Notes: generated by a model from the sequence alone, not told the origin. 64,000 nucleotides of DNA from Panaeolus papilionaceus (GCA_015501605.1 JADNRZ010000009.1:310001-374000), one strand, 5' to 3'. Counted from the first letter of the stretch, positions 22,551 through 34,856 are shown. Numbers and translations: made by a program.

Positions 22551-23093
22551 ATGCCCCCCAAGAAGAAACAGAAACGGAACATTAGCGGGCTTCGCAACCA
22601 ACCACCGCGCCAGCTGCCCCCAGTTATCGACGAAACCAACATTGACTCAGCGGACTGCAGTGGTACCAGTGGACTAAGTGCTATCGAAGCAGCTGGTTCA
22701 GAGACGCAGCCTCCAAATGTATCCCCCGACTCAAAAACACCTGAAGCTACTTCATCTACATCATCATCATGTCCAGTCGGGGATGCTAATCAAGAAGAAA
22801 GCGATAACTTCCACGCTTCCAAAACTGAAAACCCCAAAGAAGTCGATACTGCCGATACTCCACCTCATTCTGAAGGCAATAAAAAGCGTAAGAATACGTA
22901 CCGCGAAGAAAACGGATTCACATACCTCGTGATGAGGAAACGCACAAACAACCGGAGCGTACGCATACCTTCGCCAGACGACGACGAATTTAAACTTGGT
23001 CGAAAACCCAAGACAACAGTAGCAGTAACAACGGGTACGCTTCCTTCTCCAAATTATCTCAAGAGGCTTAATGCAGACATTGGTTTTATGTGA
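22551..23093 (+). CDS. Basic, disordered hypothetical protein (180 residues)
   Basis: This is an intron-free frame from ATG 22551 to TGA 23093. It opens with a dense basic patch (MPPKKKQKRN), a likely nuclear-localisation signal. A Ser/Thr/Glu-rich disordered middle follows, then a second basic patch (KKRKNTYREE), a short ordered-looking segment (NGFTYLVMRKRTNNRSVRIP) and an acidic DDDEFKLGRKPK stretch. I recognise no family. The composition suggests a nuclear protein. It lies between a divergent F-box gene and an SDR gene with no obvious functional link. The frame is long and starts at a sensible ATG, so it is probably real, but it could be a relic of a mobile element. Confidence 0.45.
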   Translation: MPPKKKQKRNISGLRNQPPRQLPPVIDETNIDSADCSGTSGLSAIEAAGSETQPPNVSPDSKTPEATSSTSSSCPVGDANQEESDNFHASKTENPKEVDTADTPPHSEGNKKRKNTYREENGFTYLVMRKRTNNRSVRIPSPDDDEFKLGRKPKTTVAVTTGTLPSPNYLKRLNADIGFM

Positions 23094-23466
23094 TCTTATA
23101 GCTCGTCCCTCGACGTATAAAAAGGGACCAGATGTGGCAAGTAAATCAGACCGAACGCAGGATAGATACCGTGATCTTTTAAGTAACCAGACCTCTCTCG
23201 ATGGTTTTGGATTCAAAACGGCATAATCAGGTTCGGTCGAGGCTTCGTACGGCTCAGTCCTATACGGCATGTCGTGAAATCTTATCTGGGATCTGTCATG
23301 CTATTGGCGTTGAACTGCCGCTCCTCGGCGTTTCCAGTGGGGTCATACAATGCTGCATTGCTGCGCACCTCGAAGTCCTTCAGCTCTGCAGCCTTTGCTT
23401 CAGATTCTATAAAACTCTGTCCACTTCTAAAGAATTAGGCACACTCCACTCTCCACCTATAGAAAT
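23094..23466 (+). promoter_or_regulatory. Upstream region of the SDR gene
   Basis: About 370 bp lie between the hypothetical gene and the SDR start at 23467. Two short frames run through it without domain features. I see nothing specific. Confidence 0.35.
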
Positions 23467-24898
23467 ATGGGCACTATGATATCGATAATGAAGGAAGCAT
23501 TCCCTCCAAAGAGCCAATACAGTGTCGACAATATTCCCGATCTAACAGGCAAAGTCGTCATTGTGACAGGCGCCAACACGGGTAAGAATAAGCAGCGCCA
23601 TTTCGATCATTTGATTTCCGCTTTACTCGTTTATCAATCAACTCGAGTGTGCTGATTAGGGCTACACCTCGCATCTTATTTTTTTTCATCCAGGGATTGG
23701 AAAGGAGACAGCGAAGGCATTGCTCGTGCACAATGCCAAGGTTTACATTGCAGCCCGAAGTCAAAGCAAAGCGGAAGAAGCGATCGCCGAGCTGAAAAGA
23801 CAAACAGGAAAGGAAGGGATATGGTTGCGACTGGATCTATCAGATTTGAATTCAGTAAAAGCCTCTGCACGAGAATTTCTGAGGTAGGCTCTGACATCTT
23901 ATTTGATTCACGGTTCTTAAAATCTTCGGCGATGTTTGTTTTGTGAACTTTTAATATTCCATATACTCATAGCAAGGAAAAGGAACTGCACATTCTGTTT
24001 AACAACGCGTAAGTGATAGTCGCCCTTTTTATGCTCATATGCTCACTATCTGCTATAGCGGTGTTATGATCCCACCTGCAGACCAACTAACAGCTCAAGG
24101 ATACGATGCCCAGTGGGGGACAAACGTTCTAGGCGAGTTGCAAGTCCTCTTTCCTTGTACTCGTCCTCTGACATGGTGCCATATTTTGCAAAATGTTTAG
24201 GGCATTACTATTTCACCATCCTACTTCTGCCCGCTCTACGAGCAGCAACCAAAACGAGTCCAGACGGGAAATCAAGAGTAGTCAACACTTCTTCGTCCGG
24301 GCACTTGATGGCATCCAAACCTAACTTTCTCACTTTCAAATATGGACCCGCCAGAAGGAAACTGGCCCCTATAGACCTCTATAACCAAAGCATACTGGTG
24401 CGTCTGTTTCTGTACTTCCCCTTAACTTTCATCGCTGACATGAGCAACCCATGACCACAGGGCAACGTCCTCTTTTCCAACGCCTTTGCTCGGAGATACG
24501 GTTCTCAAGGGATTGTTTCAATCTCGCTCAACCCCGGGAATCTGAGGAGCAACCTTCTGCGACATGCCCCTAAAATCTTGACCAAACTCGCACATGTAAA
24601 GTTTAACTGGTTAACGTTAGGATGCGATAGCTGATGGATGCACATCGATAGGCTTTCTTGTTATATCCTGTGAGTAATGGCGCGCTGACACAGCTCTGGG
24701 CGGGAACCTCGGCTGAGGGTGCCGGGTTTAATGGGAAGGTGCGAGGATGATAGTCTCGCCGTCAAAAGCATATTGCTAATCGCCTGTTAGTACCTTATTC
24801 CTTGGGCTCGAGTCGGGAAACCTAATCCTGTCGGAAACGACGAGGTTTTGCAAGATGAGCTCTGGACGTGGTTTGAGGAGCAAGTGAAGGGTATTTGA
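23467..24898 (+). CDS. Short-chain dehydrogenase/reductase, retinol-dehydrogenase-like, catalytic Lys replaced
   Basis: This is a classical SDR of about 330 residues in seven or eight exons. Visible parts in order are [14 protein letters not shown] joined to IGKETAKAL (the TGxxxGIG dinucleotide-binding loop, split by an intron at 23582-23691), the NNAG motif split by an intron near 24009, the catalytic-serine region [13 protein letters not shown], and then DLYNQSI joined to [20 protein letters not shown]. In active SDRs the last motif is Y-x-x-x-K; here it is Y-N-Q-S-I (codon ATA where AAA would give Lys), so proton transfer would be impaired. C-terminal exons give [13 protein letters not shown] and a tail ending WFEEQVKGI. 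The intron after TNVLG appears to use a GC-AG pair (24133-24199). The family usually acts on lipid-like or retinoid-like alcohols or on secondary metabolites; no substrate can be named. The neighbouring protease gene converges on it. Confidence 0.88.
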
Positions 24899-25052
24899 TT
24901 GGGATATTTGTACGTCGATTGTGTTTTGTAACAGCAAAATACCTAAGCTCGTGTGCGTATGACAGAATGAATGGTTTTGTGAATTTATCGTTTGTCTTGG
25001 GCGTCGCCATATAGGTGATACAATCATGGTAACGACATAGAACACAGAAAGT

Positions 25053-26222
25053 TTAGATTCCAACGCGCCTGTAGGTCCTCATTTGAGCTCTGATTCTTGT
25101 GACCTGCCCAAGCGTGAACATATTCATGCAGTCATCGTCAACGTAATTCATGAAATTAGCTAAATGGACAAATTAGCAATATTCTTGGAATAATGTGACG
25201 GAGATTGCTCACAAATAGGATCCTCCCCAGGCGAAGGACACGTATCCCTTTTTACTGGGCAACCGTACGCCGCTTCTGCTTCAGCGGGCGTGTCATCTAC
25301 CTCATCTCCAGGACCTTCACATCCACCTTGGAATGTATGGTAAAGGCCCATCCAATGGCCAACCTCGTGTGTCAAGGTGCGACCTTTATTGAATGGCGCA
25401 TAGGAGCCACCTGGGAGGGTGGAGAAAAGTAGGACCACGCCGTCGTTGAGAGGACCTTTTTCGTAGTCCATTGGGAAGGTGGCATATCCTAAAACGGGTT
25501 TACCTTCCTGTTGCCTTGAACTAATAACGAGACAGCGGAGAAAGAACGAATACAAAAAACGTCAGGTTCAATTACTAATGTTGTTCTAGAATAACACGCA
25601 CCCAACAGTGTAAACATTCAGATCCGCGGGACCGCCTTGACGAAATGCTTCCTTCATCGTACGCTCTTGCGGAGAATCGGGGGCGATATTGCTGAACCAA
25701 TCCGGGTTTTTGATACGAGTTACGTTCGCAATATTGAAAGAGAGTCCCGTGTTAATGTAGTCCTGGTTCAGAACCTCAACTTGATCCCGGATAGTTTGTT
25801 CTCTAGATAAGCAATGATTTATTATTCAATCAACCGATTACCTGAGCATAATTTTAAAAACGCTGACTCACGAAAGATAACCTCCCCCAACAGTCTCATT
25901 TGCATAAATGACGTGAAAAATGATGTTAAGAGTTGCCTTTGCATTTTCAACTAATTCTTGGTCAGGTTTTGGCAGGGATTGGAACTCCTGCTCTGCAGAA
26001 AGCACTCGAGTTTGATCAATAAGGACGCCACATCCCCTATGTCTATGTTTAAATTATGAGTAGGATCATAACGAGAACTTTGATCAATAAATGAACAAAC
26101 CTGGGAGAACCCTCAACTGCATCTGGTCCGCGCAATGGCCTGGGTGCAGCGATCGTACTTGATACATTCAGAAGCAGAAGCACAAGAGGTAGGAATGCCG
26201 TATAATCCAGTGGTGATAGCAT
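25053..26222 (-). CDS. Secreted M43-type (pappalysin/MEP1-like) zinc metalloprotease
   Basis: The start at 26222 gives a classical signal peptide ([20 protein letters not shown], cut after about SSTIA), which tells this frame from a longer but featureless one overlapping it. Five exons follow, joined by short introns. Conserved parts are [19 protein letters not shown], the block [30 protein letters not shown], and the catalytic [17 protein letters not shown]. That motif supplies the zinc ligands and base of HExxHxxGxxH, with the third His. A cysteine-bearing region with [17 protein letters not shown] comes next, then the Met-turn [13 protein letters not shown], and the stop at 25053. Fungal relatives are extracellular proteases of about 280-300 residues, which fits. 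A role in degrading external protein or in host or substrate interaction is general family knowledge. The gene is tail-to-tail with the SDR, 155 bp apart. Confidence 0.93.
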
Positions 26223-27921
26223 ATTTCAGGAAATATTTCTTGAAGGGTAATCTAATCGATCCAGCCGATATCCAGGAGAGCCTGCTCCTCGATGCTAGGT
26301 GTGAGATGTGGGTGGTGGTGGTATGAAGATAACCAGCAATTATCAGCAATGAAGCCTTGCGGTGCATCGTTTTACCGAGAATTGAATAGATCTTTTGCGG
26401 ATGTTATGAGACATGGTGGCCGTTACACATCCAATTTAGAGCCAAGCCGGCATCATCTGCGTTTACCATGAACCTTTCAAAAATTCGTGCCCAAGTTTCT
26501 GCTCTTCAAGACGGTAATTGAGAGAAATAAGAATAGATAGGAATATGTTGAGGAGTGAATAAGAAGATCATGGAACTGCTTGTTGTCGTCGTTCAAGTCA
26601 GCGTGCAAGCTGTTTATATGTAAGTGTTTGTTCACCAGATTTTGAAGCTCAACGTCCCGAAATCACCATCCCGAGTTCTCCGCTACTTCTCTATTACGCT
26701 ACGTCACATCTACCAACGAGAATCGGAAGATACTTCACTCTAATTTGTCGAAGCTCTCGACGTGTGATCCATGGATTCATTTCACAACCCTTCTCAAGAT
26801 CGGGTCCTTCAGCAACGTGTTTGTGGCAAAAGTTTGGCGGGATACTCCACCCCGAATAAGTAGCTTCGAGACATGCTGGATTGTAACCTAGAAGTCGGGC
26901 GGAAGTCGGCAGTGGAATCTCTCCCTATCAAGCGTCTCATCTTGTCGACGGCGTTAACTGGGGTCCATCTGACACTTATTCTGCTCTGCCGCCTCTTGCT
27001 ATGATGGGATCCAATCCCCAACTCTACCCGCATCGGTACTGTTCCATGCCGACAATGTCGCAGTGTATGTTTGTCCGCCTTTTTAACCGAAATAGCGGCT
27101 TTCAAAACCTACCGTTATACCAGAGATATATAAAAAACTGATTGCAAAACTCTGTGTGACAAGTCGCCATTCAAAATCGACTAAAAATAGTCTTGGATGT
27201 TCAACCAACACCGAACGTCAAGCCAGTCTTATGCTTTGTCGATGGCGAACTGCCAAGATACTAAACCGTTGCAAGTCTCTAACTCGGACTCCACAATGAA
27301 ATAATCAACGAATAATGCGAGTAACGCCTCTATTACCCCTAAACAGTCGCACCTCGTCGTCCCTGCCTTAACTGTAAGTAACGTCGACAGGACGGCCAGA
27401 AGAAGGTCTCAAAACGAAACCAATTCCCATTACAATTCACAGAACGAAGCTCGGCAGGTCATGAGTCAGGACTGTCTGTCACTGAAATGAAGTCTCAGCC
27501 CCGGTCACATCATTCCTGCTGCCATTGAATAGCAGATGAACGTGCGGCCACTCCCAGTAAAGGACATTTGATCAGGTTTCTTCTTGATATGTAAATGACC
27601 TGCTCGTGTTCATCAGCTTTATCTCCCTGGGAAGGGTATAGCCAGTATTCGCGTCAGATTGGGACACACTCTTAGGCCGAACAAGAATACTTGGAATTCG
27701 TGAATGGATAAATAAGCCTCGCTTGCGAGGTCCATCCAGACTCCCCTCCCACTCTACCTGATTTGAGGACGTCGACTACTTCCGGTCTTCTCATCCTCTC
27801 ATCTTTTAAAACGCTGCAGTCTGCGTCCAATACAGAAGGCTCTTCCGAGTCACTCTCAGTAACACAACTATTCGAAGCACAATCGGCTACTGGTCGATAT
27901 ATCGCACGTTGTCCTCCAGCT
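26223..27921. other. Gene-free stretch between M43 protease and DUF2235 copy A
   Basis: This 1.7 kb divergent region holds the promoters of both flanking genes. A minus-strand frame at 26809-27105 and others are short and without features. The 5' end of the DUF2235 frame extends to 27763, but only from a TTG, so that part is taken as leader. Confidence 0.45.
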
Positions 27922-30302
27922 ATGTCCTACGAACCGTCTAGCGCAGAGGCTGCATTCAACGCACTCGCTGCGAACCATTATCGTGTGGATACGACGTCCT
28001 CAGTTACTTCAGATACTGCTACGCTTACTTCTGGGTCTGCTTTTTCCCCTGGATCGTTTACCAAAGGACCTGGGAATGAGTCTACATTGCCTCCGTTACC
28101 GTTGGGCTTAGGGGATGCGGGAGGCATTCCCAAAATCGTCCCTCCTAGTCACCCTTATAGAACACTGGTACTTTGCTTTGATGGCACTGGGGATCAATTC
28201 GACCAAGATGTAGGTCCTACTTCTTTTCCGTGTTGCGCTTGTGCTGATGCAGCAAAATGATTGTGTTAGAACTCCAACGTGGTGGAATTCTTCAGCATGC
28301 TGAAGAAGGACGACCCTGGCGAGCAACTCGTCTACTACCAGGCTGGGATTGGAACATACACAAGCCCCAAAGTCGCAACCCCGTTTTTTGCGAGTATGTC
28401 CAAGGTATCGTCAAATGAAGTGCTACCCGTCGATCTCGAGTAACCTTTTGATCGGTTTTATAGACGCTAGACGAAATGGTCGCGTGGAATTTGGACGCAC
28501 ATATTATGAGTGGATATGAATTCCTGATGCAGAATTGTGAGTACTTTCTCAGCCATTCGTTTTAGTACTGGGTCACTCATTTTATTTACAGATCGTGGAA
28601 CGGATAGAATTTGTATCTTTGGTACGTCTCCCTTTTGAAACTTGTTGAATAGGTCCCATGCTCATATTGTCCACGCAGGCTTTTCAAGAGGTGCTTACAC
28701 GGCTCGATGGTGAGCAAATTCGTCCATTTCCCATCGACTTGCCTTCTAATTTCGCATAATCGTCCCTAGCTTGGCAGGCATGATTCACAAGGTGGGTCTG
28801 CTGCCAACTTGCAATCATCAACAAGTGCCCTTCGCATACAAGATGTACACCCGCGCCGACGCCATCGGATGGAAGCAATCGAACCTCTTCAAGAAAGCGT
28901 TTTCGATTGATGTTGACATTGAGTTTTTGGGAGTTTGGTGAGCACTTCCCCGTCATTCTAAGGCAAAGGATTTGTTTAAACGCATTTACCTTACTAGGGA
29001 TACCGTTTCTTCAGTCGGCATCATTCCTCGTCGACTCCCATTTACGACTTCCAACACCGTTGTGAAAACATTCCGACATGCCATCGCTTTGGACGAGCGG
29101 CGAGCGAAGTTTAAGGCAAATTTATGGAACAGGCCCAGCAAGAAGGAGCAGAAGATGAGCTTAAGCGAGTTGCAGAATGGATACGTCAAAGATATCGCCC
29201 CAGATGGGACAACATCGATGACTAGCCCCACAAGTGCAACAATGCCTAAGGACCAGGAGCCACCCAAACAAGTGGAAGAACCATTGATTAAGCTGGCTGA
29301 GACGACCGACAACGGTAATCATCACCCTCAACCTCACCACGCTGCAACTGCTCCTGCTGGATTTGCGCCTACCTTCGCTAGCGTGGATGCTCAGGCTTCG
29401 TCTGAACGGTTCTTCAGCTTTGGTGGAGGAAGTGGAAAAGGAAATGGGAAGAAGAGTACCTTGTCGACGAAAGCCCTCGAGAGGAAATGGAACAAGGATC
29501 GTGATGCGCCGACCGATATTGAGGAAGTATGGTTCTCTGGGTGCCACTGCGGTAAGTCGCTCTAAACCCCCTTTTGTATTCCTATTCATTCTGACGCCCT
29601 GGTAACGTAGATATTGGTGGTGGATCCGTTACGAACGGTGTAACTCCATGCCTTTCACGAATCCCACTTCGATGGATGATTCGCGAATGTTTCAAAACCA
29701 AGAGTGGAATTCAATTCCATTCGGAGGGCCTTCGAGCCGTTGGTCTCAATCCAGCAACCCTCTACCCTGTCGTTCTCCCAAGGCCACCCGCACTTTCTCC
29801 TAAAGACCCGGCAACTGGTCAGCTTATGAAGATTCTCGATATCCCCAAGGTACAACGCACCATTTACGACGACCTTGATGACGACTCGCATGATGCACCC
29901 CTTCTCAACAATCTCAACGCCAACGGCGTGCCTGAGACTGAAGAAGAAGCCGAGCTCAAGGATGCGTTGGCTCCGATCTATGACCAATTGAGTTTGGCCT
30001 GGAGCTGGTGGGTGCTCGAGGTGATGCCGATGAGACACAGGGTTCAGGTCGAAGGAGAGGCTAGGTGGGAGGGGAGGTGGAGCATGAATTTGGGCCGAGG
30101 GAGAGAGTTACCTGGACGTCGACGTCGGAGGCAAGCCGAAACATCTGGAGAGAGCTCGAGTTTGTTAGCCCACAAACACAAAGTTCGCGTACATCGGAGT
30201 GTAAAGATGAGAATCGAGTCCGTGCATGAAAACGGAACGACGTACTGGCCGAAGGCGACAGGCATGGAGCCAGATTTTTCCAATATCGTTTGGGTAGACT
30301 AG
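27922..30302 (+). CDS. DUF2235 alpha/beta hydrolase (Tle1-like phospholipase fold), copy A
   Basis: The first in-frame ATG is at 27922. After a Ser/Thr-rich leader come RTLVLCFDGTGDQFDQD (the family's opening Asp-Gly-Thr block) and QLVYYQAGIGTYTSPKVATPF. Next is the nucleophile motif ICIFGFSRGAYTAR, in which an intron splits the first Gly codon of G-F-S-R-G. Then come HKVGLLPTCNHQQVPFAYKM, the acid region EFLGVWDTVSSVGI, and the histidine region WFSGCHCDIGGGSV. These fit the Ser-Asp-His triad of the DUF2235 family, whose bacterial Tle1 members are secreted phospholipases; the fungal role is unknown. A disordered insertion of roughly 110 residues separates the acid and histidine parts. The C-terminal region includes RWMIRECFKTKSGIQFHSEG and a basic tail. 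At least seven short introns are present. It ends at the TAG of 30302, 150 bp from DUF6535 copy B (tail-to-tail), and has a paralogue at 46028-49969. Confidence 0.92.
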
Positions 30303-30452
30303 GCGCTTGGTATCAGTCGTTGTACTACTGCCTCTTTCATTGCTTGTATATTCCCTTCGCTTCTGTCAGAGCCCAATATCATTGCGTTGGAAAAAGTCGA
30401 ATGTATTCCAGATGTTCGGACTAATAAATTGCATGTGCAGGTGAAATGACTT

Positions 30453-33204
30453 CTAAATATCGGGTTCATCGTTACTCGTGCTCTTGTTCGCTGAGAACTG
30501 CACCACAACTTCAATCGCATCCGAGCCTCCTTCCTCGACCCGAATCTCCGGCTCTTGCAATCTGCTACTCATAGCCCCGCCTACGACGTCGACTGTGTCA
30601 TGTAAAGGTAAAGGCCCAGGGGAATCCACAACAGCAATCGTCCCGTTAACGTCCTGCATGGTGCTGGTCGTATGTGACTCCGAAGGATACGGAGCAGTGC
30701 TAGTAGCGATGTCTTCATTTGGGGGCTGCTCAATGTGAATGGAGGGCGTTGGTGACTGATTGCTCTCCGACGTGAAGCTATTCGTTTCTACATCATTACC
30801 GTCCTTTAGGGATGCTTTCCTGGATTGACCTTGTGTCGCGGCGGAGGCGGTTGGATGAACTATATTTATGATAGTCATTAGGAGTTGTCCTATCGTTTGC
30901 TGAACAGGGGGAGTAGACCCTTGATACCTCGCGAATATTGCGGAGAAAGGAACCTCGATGGGAGGAGAATCCTGGCATCTGGATACGTTCGACGCGACGG
31001 GAATGACATCATGAGCTGAGGACCTCCGATGGCTGTTGGTACCATATCGACCTGTTGAAATGGTTAGACGATTACAAGCAGTCAAGAAAAAGTAACACTA
31101 CTGGTATGACTCATCGTGCTGTCGTCATCCGTAGACTGAGCACTTAACACGAGGCAAGGGTACTTTCGGTTTAGCTTGTTATTGTGAAGGATTTGATTCC
31201 AGGTGTCCCGAGAACTGTTTGGGAGTGGCTCCTGAAATTTTTCCCAAACTGACTGCCCACGTTGATCGCATGACAAGTAGTCCAAGATGCCACAGAATTT
31301 TGGTCTGGAGCAGAAGAAGTTTGATGTCCCGGAGCCTGAGTTTATCATATGATTCAACAGCACTTTAACGCAAGAGGTAATATTATGCGAGGACTCGGCC
31401 TCGTTCTGGTCGGGCGGAGAGAACATCCAACTTGCAAGAGCCTGAAATGTATCGTCGACGATGAAGACCTCTCGTTCATTGTCCCAAGTCCGAAGTAGTA
31501 TGAAGAGAAATTGAAACCATTCCGTCAATACTATGTCTGAGCCGTCTCTGAAGTAGCTGTTTTTTTCCTGCAGCGAGACCAAAAAGGTGAAGAGCCAGGA
31601 ATACATGTGCACAGGCCCGCGTGTCTGAGAAGGACCTAGTCAGCGGATGCCTCTAACAGGCGAGTTTAAAGCTTATTGTACGTACATATTGGCCATATGG
31701 GGAATGCAGAGCTCTGACATGCCACAGTAGTGATGTCGAGGGCATAAGTTGTAGTTGGGGTCGGACACACATGCTCCGAGTGAATATCTCTGCGGCATGC
31801 GAGGATACAGAAAGTGGAATATCAATTCCTGACTTCTCCGCCCAATCTAGGAGCGTAAAGTAAAGCTGGACTTCGATGATGTTACCCAACGGATCCAAGT
31901 TCTGAATTTGGTGTTGCTGTGCGATTTCTTGGGGGTTTACAAATTCTGGAGTGAGTAGTCGCATGAGGCCAATGCGGTCCTCATCGCTTTCCAGAGACAG
32001 AAAACAATTGCACAAAGTGATGAATGGATCCGTGTCATGACAGTTTTCAAAGGCCCAGGTCAGTGACCTTACTAAACCAAACCAAGACAACGACCCAAAC
32101 GAGGTCCACGTCAGTGACTTTGGGTTGCAAAGAATTTCCTGGATATTGGTCCAGCTACCTGATGCCCTGAGAACGGGCGACAACAATGTCAAAAGTCTGA
32201 AGAAAAGCCAGGACTGCGGGGATTGGTAGGGAGGAAGAGATGGATAAAACGCGTATTTCCGCGTCACTGAGAAAATCAATGCATAAAGACCTGGGGCTGT
32301 CGTTGTGAAGAGAGAAAACACGAGAACTGCCCCAATGACGGCGCCTACAACTCGAGAAACTACCGGAGACGAGGAACTTAGGAAATCAACCAATCCGGCA
32401 AAGAAAACGACGAGAGCAGTTTGAAGAATGAGTGGAAGGATGGAGATCATTTGAGGGACCTTCCAGCGGAATAGTGCGTCGTAACGAAATCCACGAGCCG
32501 CCAGCTGCTCTTTGTGGGACATTGGCTCATATCTCCTGTAAGAGCGAATCCACTGGAGCGCCGTTATCCCAATTAATGCCGATGCAAGGCTGAGTACCAG
32601 GCTGACAAAAATCAGACTGTTGATTCGGCGGGAAATGGAAGGCGAAGTGTCTTGAAAAATGGGAGGTGCAAATGTACTGGTATCGTTGCTGAGTTTCGCA
32701 GAGATCTGTGCCAAATACATAACAGAGGTCACAGTTGGATCCGGTCGCAGCAACTTTTGGGTCTCAACAGCAAAGGCAGTCACCACTGCGGAGAAAAGAC
32801 CAGCCTGTTGGTCACATTTAAATGGGATGTTCGAGCAAAGGGATTTGGACAGTCCAACTCACAAAAACCAACAAATTTTGAATCTCTTCAACCCACGCAT
32901 CGCACATGTCATCGTCGAATTTCTTCGTCATTTGACTTGCTTTTCCCCAACAATTATTCACTTCAGGGAAGGGGAACGCGAAAGGCTCGTCTGGCCGGTC
33001 AAACGGGTTGAATGGTAGCCAGTCGGGAAAGTCCTTCCCGTCGAACTTGCACTTTCCGCGAGGCGCTGACCGCCTCCGACTTGCCATTGGATCATTGTCG
33101 TAATCGTCGTCTTCCGAATTGGAATCGTTGCGAGTGTGAGTTTGGCTATGGATCGAGCTGCTTTCTGCAAGAATGGATGATCTTTTTGTGTAGGGATTTG
33201 GCAT
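30453..33204 (-). CDS. DUF6535 multi-pass membrane protein, copy B
   Basis: The start is taken at 33204 (MPNPYTKRSSILAESSS); the open frame extends further up, but without features. The family signature RGKCKFDGKDFPDWLPFNPF and DDDMCDAWVEEIQNLLVF precede the intron. Then AGLFSAVVTAFAVETQKLL begins the membrane region, with helices at SLIFVSLVLSLASALIGI, ILPLILQTALVVFFAGLV and VVGAVIGAVLVFSLFTT, followed by PYQSPQSWLFFRLL. Three further short introns (near 31650, 31090 and 31050) interrupt the C-terminal half, which includes REVFIVDDTFQALASWM. Unlike copy A it ends in a long disordered tail of about 170 residues (Ser/Thr/Pro-rich), stop at 30453. The gene converges with DUF2235 copy A. Function of the family is not known; four membrane helices and a cytosolic helical domain are what the sequence supports. 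Confidence 0.88.
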
Positions 33205-34172
33205 ATTTGCGATATGGTATCGGGCTTTATGGTAGGTCATAAATTTAAGGTCAACACATTTGTTAGGGAGAAAAGCAATGTCAAGGATAACTATTACATA
33301 CCTAAGGTGTGAGGTCAACTAGTGGAATGATCTCGTTCCGAAGTCAGAAGTCGCTCCTAATGTACAGAATCCTCAAGTCAGGTTTCAGGACCTTCATATT
33401 GCACCGTTGATCCTGAGGTCTGAGATTCCATTCATAGTCAAATTTGACCAACACCTTGTTTGGTTTACGACCTGTGCTGTTACACTAGGTCAGTGAAATA
33501 TCAGCTCGTTTATAAGCCTTTCAATCAATTGTAAGGATGAATCTGGGCACATTACGGTATGATGAAAACATTTTTATTGAATCCGAGGAAAACCTGCTTC
33601 ATATCCGATAAGTAGAAGACTAGAAGTGAGAGTGCAAGAGTCAAGAAACAAGCCGCCGTCCAAAAATTACAACGTGCGTGAGAAAATATTGTACATTAGA
33701 CGTTGCGGCCAGGGCCTCCTCTTGTGCCCTTCAATAGCGGTAGCCTTATGCTCTCTCCCTAAGGTTGTATCCTCGAGACAGCCTTCGAGAGTATTCCTCA
33801 CGACGAGGATTTCATAAGAAGGAAATAACGTCGTTCAGCTGTCGTTATAATGTGAACACTCCCTAAATATTAAGGTCATGGTGCTAGATCACGATGATAT
33901 CTGTGACCCAACAACATCATCATTTCTAGGCAATTGTGGGCACTGGTTGTTCCATCGTAACCACCTGCAAAGTTGATAACATTCAAATGAAGTGTCATAG
34001 AAGTGGATGGCTTTCCGTCGCATTTAGGATTTCAGATTAAATTGTAAATGAGTTCAGTGGGTGGAGTTTCAAATATAGAATCTAGGATTCTAACCGTAGG
34101 ACACTTTACACCAACTAGAAACCTAGAGATATTACGCCATACATACTCCACAACTTGATAATCAATAACCAT
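33205..34172. other. Left edge of the transposon island
   Basis: No gene is supported. A short frame at 33626-33817 has no features. A 14-base sequence containing TCTAGGATTCTAA occurs at about 34080 and again, in the same orientation, at about 34800, bracketing the Harbinger remnant. Confidence 0.45.
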
Positions 34173-34640
34173 CATGAACAACCTATCAGATGAAGTCCTG
34201 GATGATCAGGAAGAAGAGGAGTACTTTCTCTTCGTTCAGAGAATGCAGGAAGATCAGCATACATACCTCGAGATGCATATGAAGTGGACTCACTTGTGTG
34301 TGCGGCCGCTTTGGTGCATGGGCTAGAAGAGCTAAGAGAAATACAGTCACAACAATGCCAGCAGCGACGTCTTTACCTTACTCCGAGTCGCCCTGACTTG
34401 CTCCCCAACCCTCTCTCAGGAACTCCCTGGCATTCATTATACACAAAAGGGACCACACTTTCATTACCACCATGGGTTTAGATGTCGCCACTTCTTTCCG
34501 CATGGAAATAGTCGAGAATTTGATGGTTTCGAGGAGGACCAGCATTAATGACATCCCCTGACCGACAGGGTCTGCTGAGGGCTCGCATTGAACGGGGTTC
34601 AGCTCACGTCGGGGATCACCAAGGTAGGTATGTTGTGTGC
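34173..34640 (+). pseudogene. PIF/Harbinger (HARBI1-like) transposase remnant, N-terminal part
   Basis: An ATG at 34173 opens an acidic start (MNNLSDEVLDDQEEEEYFLF). Pieces in two other frames follow: SRPDLLPNPLSGTPWHSLYT, and then TFITTMGLDVATSFRMEIVE. Fungal Harbinger transposases have the same order near their N-terminus: a Pro-rich linker, a W-x-x-L-Y block, then FI-TMGLDVATF. The frame changes at least twice, and stops follow near 34560. None of the DDE catalytic part is recognisable, so this is a decayed, truncated copy. Two short direct repeats (about 34080 and 34800) lie at its edges. Confidence 0.55.
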
Positions 34641-34856
34641 CGTTTAAGGAATTTAGATGCAACAAGCTGGATGAGGGGTCGGGAGCCCTCACCTAGCACA
34701 AAATGTAGAAAGAGGTCGCTTTTTGATGGGAGAGCTCCACTCGTCCCCTTTAGGCTGCGGCATCTCGGCTTTCAGAGATTTTGTGCATTTATACACAAAA
34801 TCTAGGATTCTAAACCCCACGGGAAGTCACGTGCACCCAGTGATCAAATTACAGTG

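Noticed and set aside
26113..26367. Alternative N-terminus of the metalloprotease gene in another frame
   Set aside because: The frame opened at 26222 gives a proper signal peptide and splices cleanly to the next exon; the longer frame does neither.
27763..27921. Upstream extension of DUF2235 copy A
   Set aside because: The frame is open but begins with TTG; the first ATG is 27922, and the extension has no conserved feature.
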